Of a DNA stretch of 46,615 nucleotides, positions 23,572-33,511 are shown piece after piece; position 1 is the stretch's first letter; each line of letters starts with the position of its first letter. The stretch covers positions 1 to 46,615 of the forward strand of contig NZ_CALMAT010000035.1 of NCBI RefSeq assembly GCF_937859865.1. Reading direction: 5' to 3'. Source of the DNA: an uncultured Mucilaginibacter sp. (GTDB lineage: Bacteria; Bacteroidota; Bacteroidia; Sphingobacteriales; Sphingobacteriaceae). The notes under the pieces were generated by a model. It had not been told where the DNA came from, ran no database searches, and saw nothing but the letters and a program-made list of their open reading frames with translations. Made by a program: the position numbers and the translations under genes.

Positions 23572-26571
23572 TTATTTTAAGTCTTTTTTGCCAAAATCTA
23601 CAATCACCGGTGTGGCCACGCAGATGGAAGAATAAGTACCAAAAATAACACCGATCAGCAATGCAAATGAGAACCCGCGGATCACTTCGCCACCAAAAAC
23701 GAACAATACAATCAGCACAAAAATTACGGTTAAAGCGGTGATAACCGTCCGGCTTAAAGTACTGTTGATGGCATTGTTGATAACCACTTTCTGGTCATCG
23801 GCTTTTGTATTGTGCAGGTTTAGGAATTCCCGGATCCTATCAAACACCACGACGGTATCGTTGATGGAGTAACCAATCACGGTTAATATGGCAGCGATAA
23901 ATGCCTGATCAATATCCAACGAAAAAGGCAATATCCCATTAAACAGCGAGAAGAAGCTTAACACCAGCAAAGCATCGTGCGCGGTTGCAATTAAAGCACC
24001 TAAGCTAAACTGCCATTTGCGGAAACGGATCAAAATGTATAAAGAAACAATCAGGATCGCAAACACAACCGAGTAAAATGCACTGGTTTTGATATCGCTG
24101 GCAATAGTTGGCCCAACTTTTTGCTGGCTCATAATCTGGCTCGGGTTGTTGACCAGATGCAAACCTTCTTTCAGTTTGCTTTCTGCTTTGGTATCGGCCG
24201 TTGGCGAGTTGTCGTCTACCAGGTAAGGCGTTGTGATGCGCAACTGCGGGTTGGTTGTACCAAAAGTTTTAACTTCAGTAGTTAAATGATAGGTTTTGTC
24301 CAATGCATCGCGTACTTGCTGGGCATCAACCGGTTTTTCAAAACGGACAACATAAGTCCTTCCGCCTTTAAAATCAACACCTAAACTAAAACCACGGGTG
24401 ATGATCGAAATCAGGCCGGCCAGAATGAACAAGCCGGAGAAAGTGTAAAATTTAAACCTGTTTTTAACAAAAGCGTAATGTGCGTTTTTGAAAGTATGAT
24501 CGCTCCAAGGGTAAGAGAATTTGATGTCCCAGCCTTTTTCCAGCATCCACTCAAAAATCAAGCGGGAAATCAATAAGGAACAAAAAAGGGAAGTGATGAT
24601 ACCGATTAACAAAGTTGTGGCAAAACCCAAAATCGGGCCTGAACCAAAAATGTATAAAATAATACCGGTTAAAAAAGTAGTGATGTTTGAATCGAGGATG
24701 GAAGGCATGGCATGTTTAAAACCATCAGCCACTGCAATTCGAACTGATTTTCCGTGTGCCATTTCTTCCCGTACACGTTCGTAAATCAGCACGTTGGCAT
24801 CAACCGAAATACCCAGCGTTAATACGATACCGGCGATACCAGGCAACGTTAAAACCGCACCCAAACTTGCCAACACACCAAACAAGAAAAAAACATTGAT
24901 AAAAACAGCAACAACCGCAACGCTGCCGGCACGGTTATAATAGGCAATCATGAAAACTAGCACCACCAGCAAGCCAACTACGCAGGAAATTAAACCAGCG
25001 TTAATTGCTTCCTGGCCTAAAGAGGGGCCAACAATGGCTTCTTCTACAATGCGGGCAGGGGCAGGCAAACGGCCGGCTTTTAAAACGTTGGCCAAATCTT
25101 TGGTATCATCAACGGTAAAACTTCCGGAAATAGAAGAAACACCGCCCGAGATTTCGTTTTGAACGGTTGGCGCAGAATATACATAATCATCCAACACAAT
25201 GGCAATAGCTTTTTTATTGTTTTGATCGGCTGCGGCAGCGGCAGTAACCGTGCGCCATTTTGCTGCGCCTTCGGTATTCATCGTCATTTGTACTTCCGGG
25301 CTGCCTTTTTGGTCGTAGTCGTTACGGGCATCGGCAATTACATCACCGGCCAAAACTGGTCCGCCATCAGCACCTGATAATTTAATGGCATACAACTCAA
25401 CGCGAGGGATTTTATCGTTAAAACGTCTGCTATTGTCATCATTTACAGGCAGGGCTTTAACGCCCCAAAGAAAACGGACATTTTGAGGGATAACCGATTT
25501 AACATCCGGGCTGTTTAACAACCTATCTACTTTAGCCGTATCGCCAACGGCAGCAAAACCGACAACCGGTCCTGGAGCAGGCTGAATGCCGCCATCTTGA
25601 GAAGCATAAACATTCGGGCGCAACATGTTTTGGTTAAGCAAAGGGCTGTTAACCGCAGGGTTGCCTGTTTTTGTATTTTTTGCACTCGTATCGGCTAGTT
25701 TGCTTTTGGCAACTTTGTTCAATAAGCCACCAACAGCGGTAGACGTATCTGTTTTTGCCAATGCTGTTTTTACCGTGGTATCTTTGGTGGTTGTTCCGGC
25801 TTTTGCCTTGGCAGCCAAAATGTTGTTGATATTACCCAACAAGTTCAAAATTTCCGAATTGTCAAAAGTTTCGTAAAACTCTAACTTGGCCGAACCTTGC
25901 AACAATTTGCGGACACGGTTTGCATCAGAAACACCTGGCAATTCAATTAAAATACGGTTAGTCCCGCTTTGCAATTGGATATTGGGCGCGGTAACCCCAA
26001 ATTTATCAATCCTTGTTCTTAAAATATTGTACGAACGGTCAACCGCGCTTTTGGCTTCATCCTGCAAGTAACGTTTTACATCGTTGTTAGACGCATCAAA
26101 CTTGATCCTGCTTTGGCTTTCTTTAGTCGAAAAAATAGGAGCCAGTTTACCGTTTGGGTTCAGTTTTTCGTATTCGTTAACAAACAACGTAATGTAATCC
26201 TGCTGACTGGTTTTTGAACGTGCTTCGGCGTTAGACAAAGCCTGGTTAAAAGCAGGATCGGTATTATTATCAGATAAAGATTTTACCAGTTCGGCCAGCG
26301 AAATTTGCATCGTAACGTTCATTCCGCCTTTTAAATCCAAACCCAAAGCCAGCTCTTTTTCTTTGCAGTACTGATAAGTGTGGTTAAAAACAGGATAAAC
26401 CGGTTGTGTTGAGATAGAATCGAGATAAGCCGTTTCCTTTTCGGGATTGCCTTTAGCATAAATTTTGGCATTGCTTTCTACATGGTGCGCCACCCAGGTG
26501 AAGGATAGCTGATAGAGGCAAACAATAGCCAGAACAATCGCGAAGAATTTAATTACTCCTTTACTTTGCAT
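23572..26571 (-). CDS. secDF: Fused SecDF protein translocase subunit
   Basis: 999 residues. The SecD half carries LGLDLKGGMNVTMQI, a periplasmic P1 domain and helices with AGIAGIVLTLGISVDANVLIYERVREE; the SecF half carries LGVDFKGGRTYVVRF and VIGYSINDTVVVFDRIREFL. Between about 255 and 340 is a low-complexity Thr/Lys/Asn insertion, common in Bacteroidota SecDF. The protein uses proton motive force to complete Sec-dependent export. No iterated 12-mer lies in this 3-kb gene. Confidence 0.97.
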   Translation of the reverse strand: MQSKGVIKFFAIVLAIVCLYQLSFTWVAHHVESNAKIYAKGNPEKETAYLDSISTQPVYPVFNHTYQYCKEKELALGLDLKGGMNVTMQISLAELVKSLSDNNTDPAFNQALSNAEARSKTSQQDYITLFVNEYEKLNPNGKLAPIFSTKESQSRIKFDASNNDVKRYLQDEAKSAVDRSYNILRTRIDKFGVTAPNIQLQSGTNRILIELPGVSDANRVRKLLQGSAKLEFYETFDNSEILNLLGNINNILAAKAKAGTTTKDTTVKTALAKTDTSTAVGGLLNKVAKSKLADTSAKNTKTGNPAVNSPLLNQNMLRPNVYASQDGGIQPAPGPVVGFAAVGDTAKVDRLLNSPDVKSVIPQNVRFLWGVKALPVNDDNSRRFNDKIPRVELYAIKLSGADGGPVLAGDVIADARNDYDQKGSPEVQMTMNTEGAAKWRTVTAAAAADQNNKKAIAIVLDDYVYSAPTVQNEISGGVSSISGSFTVDDTKDLANVLKAGRLPAPARIVEEAIVGPSLGQEAINAGLISCVVGLLVVLVFMIAYYNRAGSVAVVAVFINVFFLFGVLASLGAVLTLPGIAGIVLTLGISVDANVLIYERVREEMAHGKSVRIAVADGFKHAMPSILDSNITTFLTGIILYIFGSGPILGFATTLLIGIITSLFCSLLISRLIFEWMLEKGWDIKFSYPWSDHTFKNAHYAFVKNRFKFYTFSGLFILAGLISIITRGFSLGVDFKGGRTYVVRFEKPVDAQQVRDALDKTYHLTTEVKTFGTTNPQLRITTPYLVDDNSPTADTKAESKLKEGLHLVNNPSQIMSQQKVGPTIASDIKTSAFYSVVFAILIVSLYILIRFRKWQFSLGALIATAHDALLVLSFFSLFNGILPFSLDIDQAFIAAILTVIGYSINDTVVVFDRIREFLNLHNTKADDQKVVINNAINSTLSRTVITALTVIFVLIVLFVFGGEVIRGFSFALLIGVIFGTYSSICVATPVIVDFGKKDLK

Positions 26572-26663
26572 GTGCTGTTAAATGTATAAGATATGTTGTT
26601 TATGGGTTTTTTAACAAGACGGCAAAGCTAACAAAAAAACGGAATTTAGGTTTTTTTATATGA

Positions 26664-26675
26664 TAAAAGAAGCAT
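26664..26675 (-). repeat. Iterated 12-mer, exact copy
   Basis: Between the folA stop and secDF start; 7 bp from the folA stop. Confidence 0.9.
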
Positions 26676-26682
26676 CAGCACT

Positions 26683-27165
26683 TTACAGCCGGTTTAGGGT
26701 AATGTAAGAGTATGGAAAAGGGTTTTTTTCATCTGCAGGAAAATCTTCGCGCTGTGTTTCTTGCCATTGGTTTGGGTCAATTTCCGGGAAAAAAGTATCG
26801 GCCTCAAACTCGTAATGAACTTTGGTAAGATAAATCCGATTGGCTTTCGGCAGTGCCAGTTTGTAAATTTCTGCGCCGCCGATCACCATCGCTTCCTCAT
26901 TTTTGTCTGCTAAAAGAAGCGCTTCTTCCATTGATGGCACAACTTCGCAACCTGCAATTTCTTTTACAATTTTACTGATGACAATGTTCCTTCTGTTTGG
27001 CAATGGTTTTCCAATGGATTGATAAGTTTTTCTGCCCATAAAAACAGTATGCCCGGTTGTGATCTGTTTAAAATGTTTCAGATCGGCCGGCAAATGCCAA
27101 AGCAGTTTATTGTTTTTACCGATGGCATTATTGGCTGCAACGGCTACTACAAGCGAGATCAACAT
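26683..27165 (-). CDS. folA: Dihydrofolate reductase
   Basis: 160 residues. Typical DHFR motifs are AVAANNAIGKNNKLLWHLPADLKHFK (in two pieces), FMGRKTYQSIGKPLPNR and VIGGAEIYKLALPKANRIYLT. It reduces dihydrofolate to tetrahydrofolate, restoring the cofactor consumed by thymidylate synthase, whose gene lies 2 kb upstream in the same direction. The start is 2 bp after the peptidase stop, so translation is probably coupled. A two-mismatch 12-mer (26911-26922) lies in the gene. Confidence 0.96.
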   Translation of the reverse strand: MLISLVVAVAANNAIGKNNKLLWHLPADLKHFKQITTGHTVFMGRKTYQSIGKPLPNRRNIVISKIVKEIAGCEVVPSMEEALLLADKNEEAMVIGGAEIYKLALPKANRIYLTKVHYEFEADTFFPEIDPNQWQETQREDFPADEKNPFPYSYITLNRL

Positions 27166-27167
27166 TA

Positions 27168-29072
27168 TTATTTTACCGATAAAGTATTGTTGCTGGTATC
27201 GGCATCCATAAAAATACCGCCATCTAATTTTACAGAATTGATTTTTTTTGCCGATAAAAGAAGTATCGTGGCCTGCTTTTCATCTTTCTGCCAAACTTCT
27301 GGCGTTTGATGAAAAGTTTGGGTTGAACCATCTGCATAAACAACATTCACATCAAAAGGAACGGCAAAACCGCCAATGTTATCAACCACTAAAGTATTTC
27401 CTTTTTTGGTCGGGTTTAATGTTTGGATGGAAAGGTCAATGTAGTTGGACGAGAAAAACCAGTTGTTCCAAAACCAATCCAGGTTTTTGCCCGAAGCATT
27501 GCTCATCGAATAAAAGAAATCCCAGGGGATCGGATGTTTGCCATGCCAGCGGCTCATAAATTCTTGCAAACTTTTTTTGAAAAGCACATCGCCCAGCATA
27601 TCTTTCAAAGCCAGATAAGCCAAAGCAGGTTTTCCGTACTCGTTGTCGCCCAAAATATTTCCCGGCGTTAATTCGCCGCGCGTAACAATTGGCACTTGTA
27701 TCGTTTTTAAATTCCGGTTTTTAATCCAGCGGTTTACGCGGAACTGTTTGAAGTTTTCGGAAGCTTGCTCTTTTCCTAAATCTACCTGACCGATCAAATA
27801 TTCTAAAGTTGTTGCCCAGCCTTCGTCCATAAAACCAAAACTCGATTCGTTAATGCCCATGTAAAACGGAAACCAGGTATGTGCAATTTCATGTTCAGCA
27901 ACAAAGCGTGAAAAAGTTGTGTCGCGGTTCGTATCGTCGTTTACCATCATCGGGTATTCCATATCGGCAAAACCCTGAACGATGGTTGTTTTTGGAAAAG
28001 GATAAGGCACGCCAGGCCAGTTTTTTGAAAACCAGTTTAAAGCGTGCTGGCCGTAACGCACCATTTGATGAAAATCCGCAGCATCATCATTATAAGCAGA
28101 TTGAACACTTGCCCGTCGGTTTGTTTTTTCATCTACAATCGTGCTGCTGGCGTCCCAATCGTAATGATCGCTTAAAGCCAAAGCCATATCGCTGATGTCA
28201 GTTGCTGTCCATTTCCAAGTGTTGGTTGCGTTTTGTGCCGTTACCTGATGGTTAAGCAATTCGGTTTTTGTAGCGATGTGAAAAACAGAATCGGCCGTCA
28301 TAGACTGGTTTAAACGTTTTGCATAAACCGGTTTTAAAACTTCATTTGGGTTTTGCAAAGTTCCGGTTGCCCAAACCACAAAGTTTTTCGGAACGGTAAC
28401 TTGTAAACTGTAGTTGTTAAAATCGTTGTAAAACTCGCGCCCGCCGGTAAAATCCAATCGGTCCCAACCGTTGTAATCATCGTAAACCGAAACGCGCGGA
28501 TAATAGTAAGCGAGGAAGTAGGTCGTTTCGTCCAAAATACCTTCGCGGCCTTTTTGCGGAGAAATGTAGAAATGCCAGTTCACAGAAAGCTTAATAGAAT
28601 CGTGCGGCAACAAAGGCTTATCTAAATCCACATTTTGCCAGGTGTAATGGCCTTCGTTGTCTGGCAGTGGTTTGGTTTTTCCGTTTACTTTAAATTGATC
28701 AATTACGATTCCATTGCTTAGCGTATCCGCTTGGCTGTTCGGGTTTCTCCGGGCGCCGCGTTTATGGATATTTTGCACGAGGCGCATCACCAACTGCTTC
28801 AACGTATCCGGACTGTTGTTGAAATAAGTGATGTCTTCCGTTCCGCGGATATCGCGTCCCGGCGGATTTGCGGTAATCGAGATATTATAATTGCCGGTAT
28901 TTTGCCAGTAGTTTTTGCCCGGCTTGCCGTTGGTTAAATGCGTACCTTTTTGAAAAGCTTTTTGGATATCAGGCGGCATCGGCAGGTTTTGCCCAAAGCT
29001 TTTTGTGCAACAAACAAAAATCAGCAACAAACTTACTGATGAAATAATTTTATATTGACCGTTAAATTTCAT
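27168..29072 (-). CDS. Exported M1-family metallopeptidase
   Basis: 634 residues from the ATG at 29072; a longer frame to 29144 would place an unlikely hydrophilic tail before the signal peptide and would read through a 12-mer. The signal peptide is SSVSLLLIFVCCTKSFGQ, which could be cleaved at Gln or lipidated at Cys. The M1 body includes DMEYPMMV in place of GAMEN and the zinc site HEIAH (about 394-398) with the downstream Glu in FGFMDEGWATTLEYL. It is a likely periplasmic aminopeptidase. It sits between thyA and folA. Confidence 0.9.
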   Translation of the reverse strand: MKFNGQYKIISSVSLLLIFVCCTKSFGQNLPMPPDIQKAFQKGTHLTNGKPGKNYWQNTGNYNISITANPPGRDIRGTEDITYFNNSPDTLKQLVMRLVQNIHKRGARRNPNSQADTLSNGIVIDQFKVNGKTKPLPDNEGHYTWQNVDLDKPLLPHDSIKLSVNWHFYISPQKGREGILDETTYFLAYYYPRVSVYDDYNGWDRLDFTGGREFYNDFNNYSLQVTVPKNFVVWATGTLQNPNEVLKPVYAKRLNQSMTADSVFHIATKTELLNHQVTAQNATNTWKWTATDISDMALALSDHYDWDASSTIVDEKTNRRASVQSAYNDDAADFHQMVRYGQHALNWFSKNWPGVPYPFPKTTIVQGFADMEYPMMVNDDTNRDTTFSRFVAEHEIAHTWFPFYMGINESSFGFMDEGWATTLEYLIGQVDLGKEQASENFKQFRVNRWIKNRNLKTIQVPIVTRGELTPGNILGDNEYGKPALAYLALKDMLGDVLFKKSLQEFMSRWHGKHPIPWDFFYSMSNASGKNLDWFWNNWFFSSNYIDLSIQTLNPTKKGNTLVVDNIGGFAVPFDVNVVYADGSTQTFHQTPEVWQKDEKQATILLLSAKKINSVKLDGGIFMDADTSNNTLSVK

Positions 29073-29089
29073 TACCAATTTTATAGGGG

Positions 29090-29101
29090 TAAAAGAAGCA
29101 T
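29090..29101 (-). repeat. Iterated 12-mer, exact copy with 29-bp extension
   Basis: 18 bp upstream of the peptidase start, in the spacer after thyA; the extension reads ACCAATTTTATAGG before the core. Confidence 0.9.
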
Positions 29102-29127
29102 TGCGCTTTTTTGTTCGATTCTGATAT

Positions 29128-29922
29128 TTAAACCGCAACCGCACCTTTGATATGCGGCCAGGCTTCGTAATTTTCTAACGTAAAATCTTCAAACTTAAAA
29201 CCAAAAATATCTTTTACTTCGGGATTGATCTTCATCGTTGGCAATTTTTTCGGCTCGCGGCCCAACTGTAAATTTGCTTGTTCGATGTGGTTGTTGTAGA
29301 TGTGCGCATCGCCCAAAGTATGGATAAAATCTCCAGGTTCGAGATTGCAAACCTGTGCCAGCATCAGCGTAAGCAAAGCATAAGAAGCGATATTAAACGG
29401 AACGCCCAGAAAAATATCAGCACTTCTTTGGTACAACTGACAAGATAATTTTCCATCGGCCACATAAAACTGAAACAAACAATGGCAGGGCGGAAGTGCC
29501 ATTTTGTTAACATCAGCCACATTCCAAGCCGAAACAATAATGCGGCGCGAATCAGAATTGTTCTTCAATTGCTGCACCACCTGCGCAATCTGGTCGATAT
29601 GATTCCCATCCGGCGTTGGCCAGCTTCGCCATTGGTAACCGTAAACCGGACCCAGGTTTCCTTCGGCATCGGCCCATTCGTCCCAAATTTTCACGCCGTT
29701 GTCTTTCAGGTATTTAATGTTGGTATCGCCGCTTAAAAACCATAACAATTCGTGGATGATAGATTTGAGATGCAGTTTTTTGGTGGTAACAACCGGAAAA
29801 CCTTCCTGCAAATTAAACCGCATCTGGTAACCAAAAACGCTGATCGTTCCGGTTCCGGTTCGGTCGTGTTTTTGGTTGCCGGTTTCCAAAACGTGGCGCA
29901 TCAAATCCTGGTATTGTTTCAT
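29128..29922 (-). CDS. thyA: Thymidylate synthase
   Basis: 264 residues, the same as E. coli ThyA. Motifs are [31 protein letters not shown], the catalytic Cys146 in [14 protein letters not shown], and [20 protein letters not shown]. It methylates dUMP to dTMP using methylene-tetrahydrofolate. Start at the ATG at 29922. With folA downstream it forms a folate/thymidine block interrupted by the peptidase gene. Confidence 0.97.
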   Translation of the reverse strand: MKQYQDLMRHVLETGNQKHDRTGTGTISVFGYQMRFNLQEGFPVVTTKKLHLKSIIHELLWFLSGDTNIKYLKDNGVKIWDEWADAEGNLGPVYGYQWRSWPTPDGNHIDQIAQVVQQLKNNSDSRRIIVSAWNVADVNKMALPPCHCLFQFYVADGKLSCQLYQRSADIFLGVPFNIASYALLTLMLAQVCNLEPGDFIHTLGDAHIYNNHIEQANLQLGREPKKLPTMKINPEVKDIFGFKFEDFTLENYEAWPHIKGAVAV

Positions 29923-29938
29923 ATTGATTTTATGGTGA

Positions 29939-29950
29939 TAAAAGAAGCAT
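29939..29950 (-). repeat. Iterated 12-mer, exact copy
   Basis: In the short spacer between the divergent thyA and ispE genes, 17 bp upstream of thyA. Confidence 0.9.
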
Positions 29951-30020
29951 CACTTCGGTACAAAGAAAAATAATCTATTTTTGGAATCCTATTAATGTTT
30001 AAAAGTAGGTTTATCAACGT

Positions 30021-30824
30021 ATGATCGTTTTCCCAAACGCAAAAATAAATATCGGTTTAAATGTGGTTGAACGCCGGGCAGACGGTTACCATAATTTGGA
30101 AACTGTTTTTTATCCGATTCAAATTAAAGATGCGCTGGAAGTTGTGTTGAGTGATAAACTGCGCTTTACTTCTTCCGGCATTGCAATTCCGGGAAATGCA
30201 AATGATAACTTGTGTTTGAAAGCGTATCACCTCATTAAAAAAGATTATGATTTGCCGCCGGTCAATATTCATCTGCATAAAAATATCCCAATTGGTGCAG
30301 GTTTAGGCGGAGGATCGGCCGATGCCGGGTTTTTTATCAAACTATTAAATGAAGTTTGCGAAATTGGATTAAGTGTTGATGCAATGGAAAATTACGCGCG
30401 GCAGTTAGGAGCGGATTGTGCTTTTTTTATCGGCAATAAACCGGTTTTTGCTTCTGAAAAAGGAGACCAGTTTGAACCTTTGGAACTTGACCTTTCCGCT
30501 TATCATTTAGTTTTGGTGATGCCGCCGGTTCATGTTTCCACTGCCGAAGCTTATGGCGGTGTCCGACCTAAAGCTTCTGAAAATAATTTAAAATCAGCAT
30601 TAAAACTTCCCGTAGAAGAATGGAAAGCATTGGTTAAAAATGATTTTGAAAAAACGGTATTTCAACACCATCCTAAAATTATGCAGGTAAAAGAAGCATT
30701 GTACCAACAAGGTGCCATCTATGCCGCCATGAGCGGGAGCGGGGCTTCGGTATTTGGCATTTTCAACAAAAAACCTGATTTGCAGGAGTTGGAAAAAGCA
30801 AACCAGGTTTTTTATGCTGTTTAA
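30021..30824 (+). CDS. ispE: 4-diphosphocytidyl-2-C-methyl-D-erythritol kinase
   Basis: 267 residues with the GHMP kinase fold: PNAKINIGLNVVERRADGYH, the ATP-binding PIGAGLGGGSADAGFFI (about 90-106), the GADCAFFIGNKPVFASEKGD loop and the C-terminal AMSGSGASVFGIF. It phosphorylates CDP-ME in the MEP isoprenoid pathway. An exact 12-mer lies in the coding region at 30688-30699, read as VKEAL. Confidence 0.95.
   Translation: MIVFPNAKINIGLNVVERRADGYHNLETVFYPIQIKDALEVVLSDKLRFTSSGIAIPGNANDNLCLKAYHLIKKDYDLPPVNIHLHKNIPIGAGLGGGSADAGFFIKLLNEVCEIGLSVDAMENYARQLGADCAFFIGNKPVFASEKGDQFEPLELDLSAYHLVLVMPPVHVSTAEAYGGVRPKASENNLKSALKLPVEEWKALVKNDFEKTVFQHHPKIMQVKEALYQQGAIYAAMSGSGASVFGIFNKKPDLQELEKANQVFYAV
30688..30699 (-). 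repeat. Iterated 12-mer inside ispE
   Basis: Exact copy; in the ispE frame it encodes Val-Lys-Glu-Ala-Leu. Confidence 0.9.
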
Positions 30825-30830
30825 GTTGAT

Positions 30831-31718
30831 TTACAATCCGGCATCATCGGTAACGCCACTTCCAAAACCTTCCACCCAGTCGCGTTCGCCTTTGCCTTTG
30901 GCAATTGCCGTAAGCAAACGGTTATGTATGGTTGCAACCATTGGCATGGGCGTTTCGCTTTTTTGTGCCAAAGCAAAAGCTAAACGGGCATCTTTAAAAC
31001 CCAGCTTTGCTTTAAAACCAACTGGTTCGTACTGTTTGTTGGCAATCAGTTTGCCGTAATTCTGATAAATTGGCGCATTAAACAAAGTAGAACCAAAAAA
31101 GTCGGCCATTTTTTTGGGATCAATGCCATTTTTTTCGCCTAAAGTGAAAGCTTCGGCCATCATTTCCATTGATGCCATGATCATAAAATTGCCGGTGATT
31201 TTGACTACGTTGGCATTTCCCGGTTCTTCGCCAAAATCAACTACGCCTTGTCCCATGCTTTCCAAAATTGGTTTGCATGCTTCTTTTACCGATGAATTTC
31301 CGGAAGTGCAAATCCACAACTTTTGCGCCGCCGCTGCTTCCGGCCTTCCAAAAACCGGTGCTGCCAAATAATGCGATCCGTTTTGCTGATGTAAAGCGTT
31401 TAACTTGGCAGCAGTTTCAGGCGAAATGGTACTCATGGAAATATGCACGCCACCGCCTTTCAGAGATTTTAGCAACCCTTTTTCTCCGCTCACGGCTTCT
31501 TCCAAAATTGCGTCTTCCGAAAGCATGGTTACCACAAACTGTACATCAGTCGCCGCTTCCTCCGGAGAACTGCAAACGGTAACGGCTGCTTTTTCCAACT
31601 CGTCTGCTTTTGATGCCGTGCGGTTGTAAACCTGTAAAGTGTAACCTGCTTTAATCAAGTTTTTGGCCATGGGCAAACCCATGTTGCCCAATCCTATAAA
31701 CCCTATTTTTTCTTTCAT
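30831..31718 (-). CDS. NAD(P)-dependent beta-hydroxyacid dehydrogenase
   Basis: 295 residues of the 3-hydroxyisobutyrate dehydrogenase/GLYR1 superfamily. The Rossmann motif GFIGLGNMGLPMAKNL comes first, then VVTMLSEDAILEEAV, the substrate-binding region ISMSTISPETAAKL and APVFGRPEAAAAQ, and a C-terminal helical domain with Lys in VVKITGNFM. It could reduce a short aldehyde or oxidise a hydroxyacid; the substrate is not determined. It starts 2 bp after the LapA-like gene stop. An exact 12-mer lies inside. Confidence 0.9.
   Translation of the reverse strand: MKEKIGFIGLGNMGLPMAKNLIKAGYTLQVYNRTASKADELEKAAVTVCSSPEEAATDVQFVVTMLSEDAILEEAVSGEKGLLKSLKGGGVHISMSTISPETAAKLNALHQQNGSHYLAAPVFGRPEAAAAQKLWICTSGNSSVKEACKPILESMGQGVVDFGEEPGNANVVKITGNFMIMASMEMMAEAFTLGEKNGIDPKKMADFFGSTLFNAPIYQNYGKLIANKQYEPVGFKAKLGFKDARLAFALAQKSETPMPMVATIHNRLLTAIAKGKGERDWVEGFGSGVTDDAGL
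31277..31288 (+). repeat. Iterated 12-mer inside the dehydrogenase gene
   Basis: Exact copy; in the gene frame it encodes Val-Lys-Glu-Ala-Cys. Confidence 0.9.
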
Positions 31719-31720
31719 TT

Positions 31721-31999
31721 TTAATCGCTGATGTAATCCCGGTCTTCCTGGCTTAGTGTATCGTAAGGAGGCGGGTTGTTTTGATTTGATTGGTTTGTGT
31801 TATTGTTTTTTGATTTAAAAGGACTGCCCATCATAAAACCTAAAATGATACCGATGGCGCCAACGCCCGTCATGATCACCAATTTAGGCAAATACATTTC
31901 CCAAAACAAAACCTTGAATTTTACTTCGTCCGAGTTTTGCATCAGGACAACGGTAACCAGCACCGTTAATACCACAACAAAAAAAGTTTTCGCCCTCAT
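31721..31999 (-). CDS. LapA/DUF1049 domain membrane protein
   Basis: 92 residues. Two transmembrane helices (TFFVVVLTVLVTVVLM and LVIMTGVGAIGIILGFMMG) are joined by the NSDEVKFKVLFWEMYLP segment typical of LapA-domain proteins; the C-terminal tail is Asn-rich and polar. Related E. coli LapA helps LPS assembly with LapB; no lapB is nearby. It is 2 bp upstream of the dehydrogenase gene. Confidence 0.75.
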   Translation of the reverse strand: MRAKTFFVVVLTVLVTVVLMQNSDEVKFKVLFWEMYLPKLVIMTGVGAIGIILGFMMGSPFKSKNNNTNQSNQNNPPPYDTLSQEDRDYISD

Positions 32000-32591
32000 G
32001 GTTTTCTTTGAATTAACATTTCTTTTTTAAAGGATGTTTTGATTAAAAGCGCGGTAATTTTTGCTTTGAAAATTAATAACTAATAATTAAATCAAAAGCA
32101 AATTTTGGTACAAGCTTTGTACTGCTAATATCAGTTTTACCGCAATAAAAAATTCAATCATTTTCTTCGGTTTCCGGTAGTTAAACCTTCGCTGCAACAA
32201 CACCAATTCTTATCAAAGCTGTCGTTTTAACAACTCTATCAATTGTTTACAAACTTCCTTTTAATCCCCTGGTAAATAATTTGTTAAACAAAATTATTAA
32301 GGTTAAAACAGCTTTTGCTAAAAATTGTAGTCTTATTTTTGTGTTAATCTTTCTTTTGCTTTTACTTTTTCTCTAATTAAATTTTATGTTGATTTGATTA
32401 TCAGTACTTTATTTAATTAAAAAATTCAACTCATTTTGAATGAGGTTCTTTCTTTTCTTTAAAAATTATAGGGGTAAAAGAAGCATCGGACAAAATAATA
32501 TTACCCATGTGCAAATACTCTTTTTAGCAGATATAAATTGATAATAAATGTGTTTTGAGGAACACGACAGAATTTAAAAAAAGGAAGAATG
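32000..32591. other. Non-coding spacer with one 12-mer
   Basis: 590 bp, AT-rich, with no credible gene. Besides the 12-mer at 32475, it contains a small dyad CTCATTTTGAATGAG (near 32430) and promoter-like AT tracts. It probably holds the LapA-like gene promoter at its left end. Confidence 0.5.
32475..32486 (-). repeat. Iterated 12-mer, exact copy
   Basis: 106 bp from the end of the EamA transporter gene; preceded by AAAAATTATAGGGG. Confidence 0.9.
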
Positions 32592-33506
32592 TTAAGTGTT
32601 TTGTTTCTTGAGCCGATAATTGGTCAATTTTTGCTGAGCGACCGGAAACAAAAATATGGTTGAAAGGATTAAAACAGCCCCTATCCAGAAGCCCGGCGTC
32701 ATCTTTTTAAGGTCGCCAAAAAAGATAAAAGCCATAATAATTCCGTAAACCGGTTCTAAATTGGTAACCAAAGCAACCCGGAAAGCGGACAACTGGCGCA
32801 TCACAGCAACGCCGGCAACGTAAGCAACAGAGGTGCAAACGGTTCCGAGCAGGATCAGATAAGCAAAATCATTGCTACTTAAACGCAGGGAAGCTTTGAA
32901 ACCGCCCATGAAAAACAGGTAAACCGAAAGCCAAAAAAATGCGCCCGTAAGTTCGTAAAAGGCAATAACAGGGGCTGGCTTTTGCTTAACCAATTGCGAG
33001 TTGATGATCGAAAATATACTTGCAGCGGCTGCACTGATCAAGCCTAAAATAATCCCCTTCGTGTATTGGGATTCAAATTTAAAGATCAAAAAAATGCCGA
33101 AGATGATCATCAGCCCGGCCAAAATCTCCAAGCGGGATATTTTTTTATTGGTTACCAAAGGCTCAAAAACAGCCGTAAACAAAGTGATGGACGAAAGGCA
33201 GACCAGCGTAACCGATACTGTTGAAATTTTGATGGATTGAAAAAAAAGCAGCCAGTGCATCCCAACCAAAGCACCGGTACAGGCAAGCTGCAAGAACGTT
33301 TTCCAATCTACCTTAAACTTAACTTTGGCAAAAACGAGGTACAGCAAAAGCGATAAAGAGGCAATGAGCAGCCGGTACCAAACTAAATAAAAAGCGGAAA
33401 CGGAAATCAATGCGCCTAAAATCCCGGTAAATCCCCAGATAAAAACAGTACCATGAAGGATCAGCAGGTTTTTTTCTAAGGGGTTTAAAGCGGTTTTAAA
33501 TTTCAT
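32592..33506 (-). CDS. EamA/DMT family transporter
   Basis: 304 residues with ten hydrophobic helices in two EamA repeats; the first opens with HGTVFIWGFTGILGALI and the second with GIILGLISAAAASIFSIINSQLVK. It contains the typical VTNLEPVYGIIMAFIFFGD ending. A drug/metabolite transporter of unknown substrate, in the inner membrane. It starts 5 bp after the LptF/G-like stop and may be the last gene of the tgt-lpt unit. Confidence 0.9.
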   Translation of the reverse strand: MKFKTALNPLEKNLLILHGTVFIWGFTGILGALISVSAFYLVWYRLLIASLSLLLYLVFAKVKFKVDWKTFLQLACTGALVGMHWLLFFQSIKISTVSVTLVCLSSITLFTAVFEPLVTNKKISRLEILAGLMIIFGIFLIFKFESQYTKGIILGLISAAAASIFSIINSQLVKQKPAPVIAFYELTGAFFWLSVYLFFMGGFKASLRLSSNDFAYLILLGTVCTSVAYVAGVAVMRQLSAFRVALVTNLEPVYGIIMAFIFFGDLKKMTPGFWIGAVLILSTIFLFPVAQQKLTNYRLKKQNT

Positions 33507-33511
33507 TTCAT

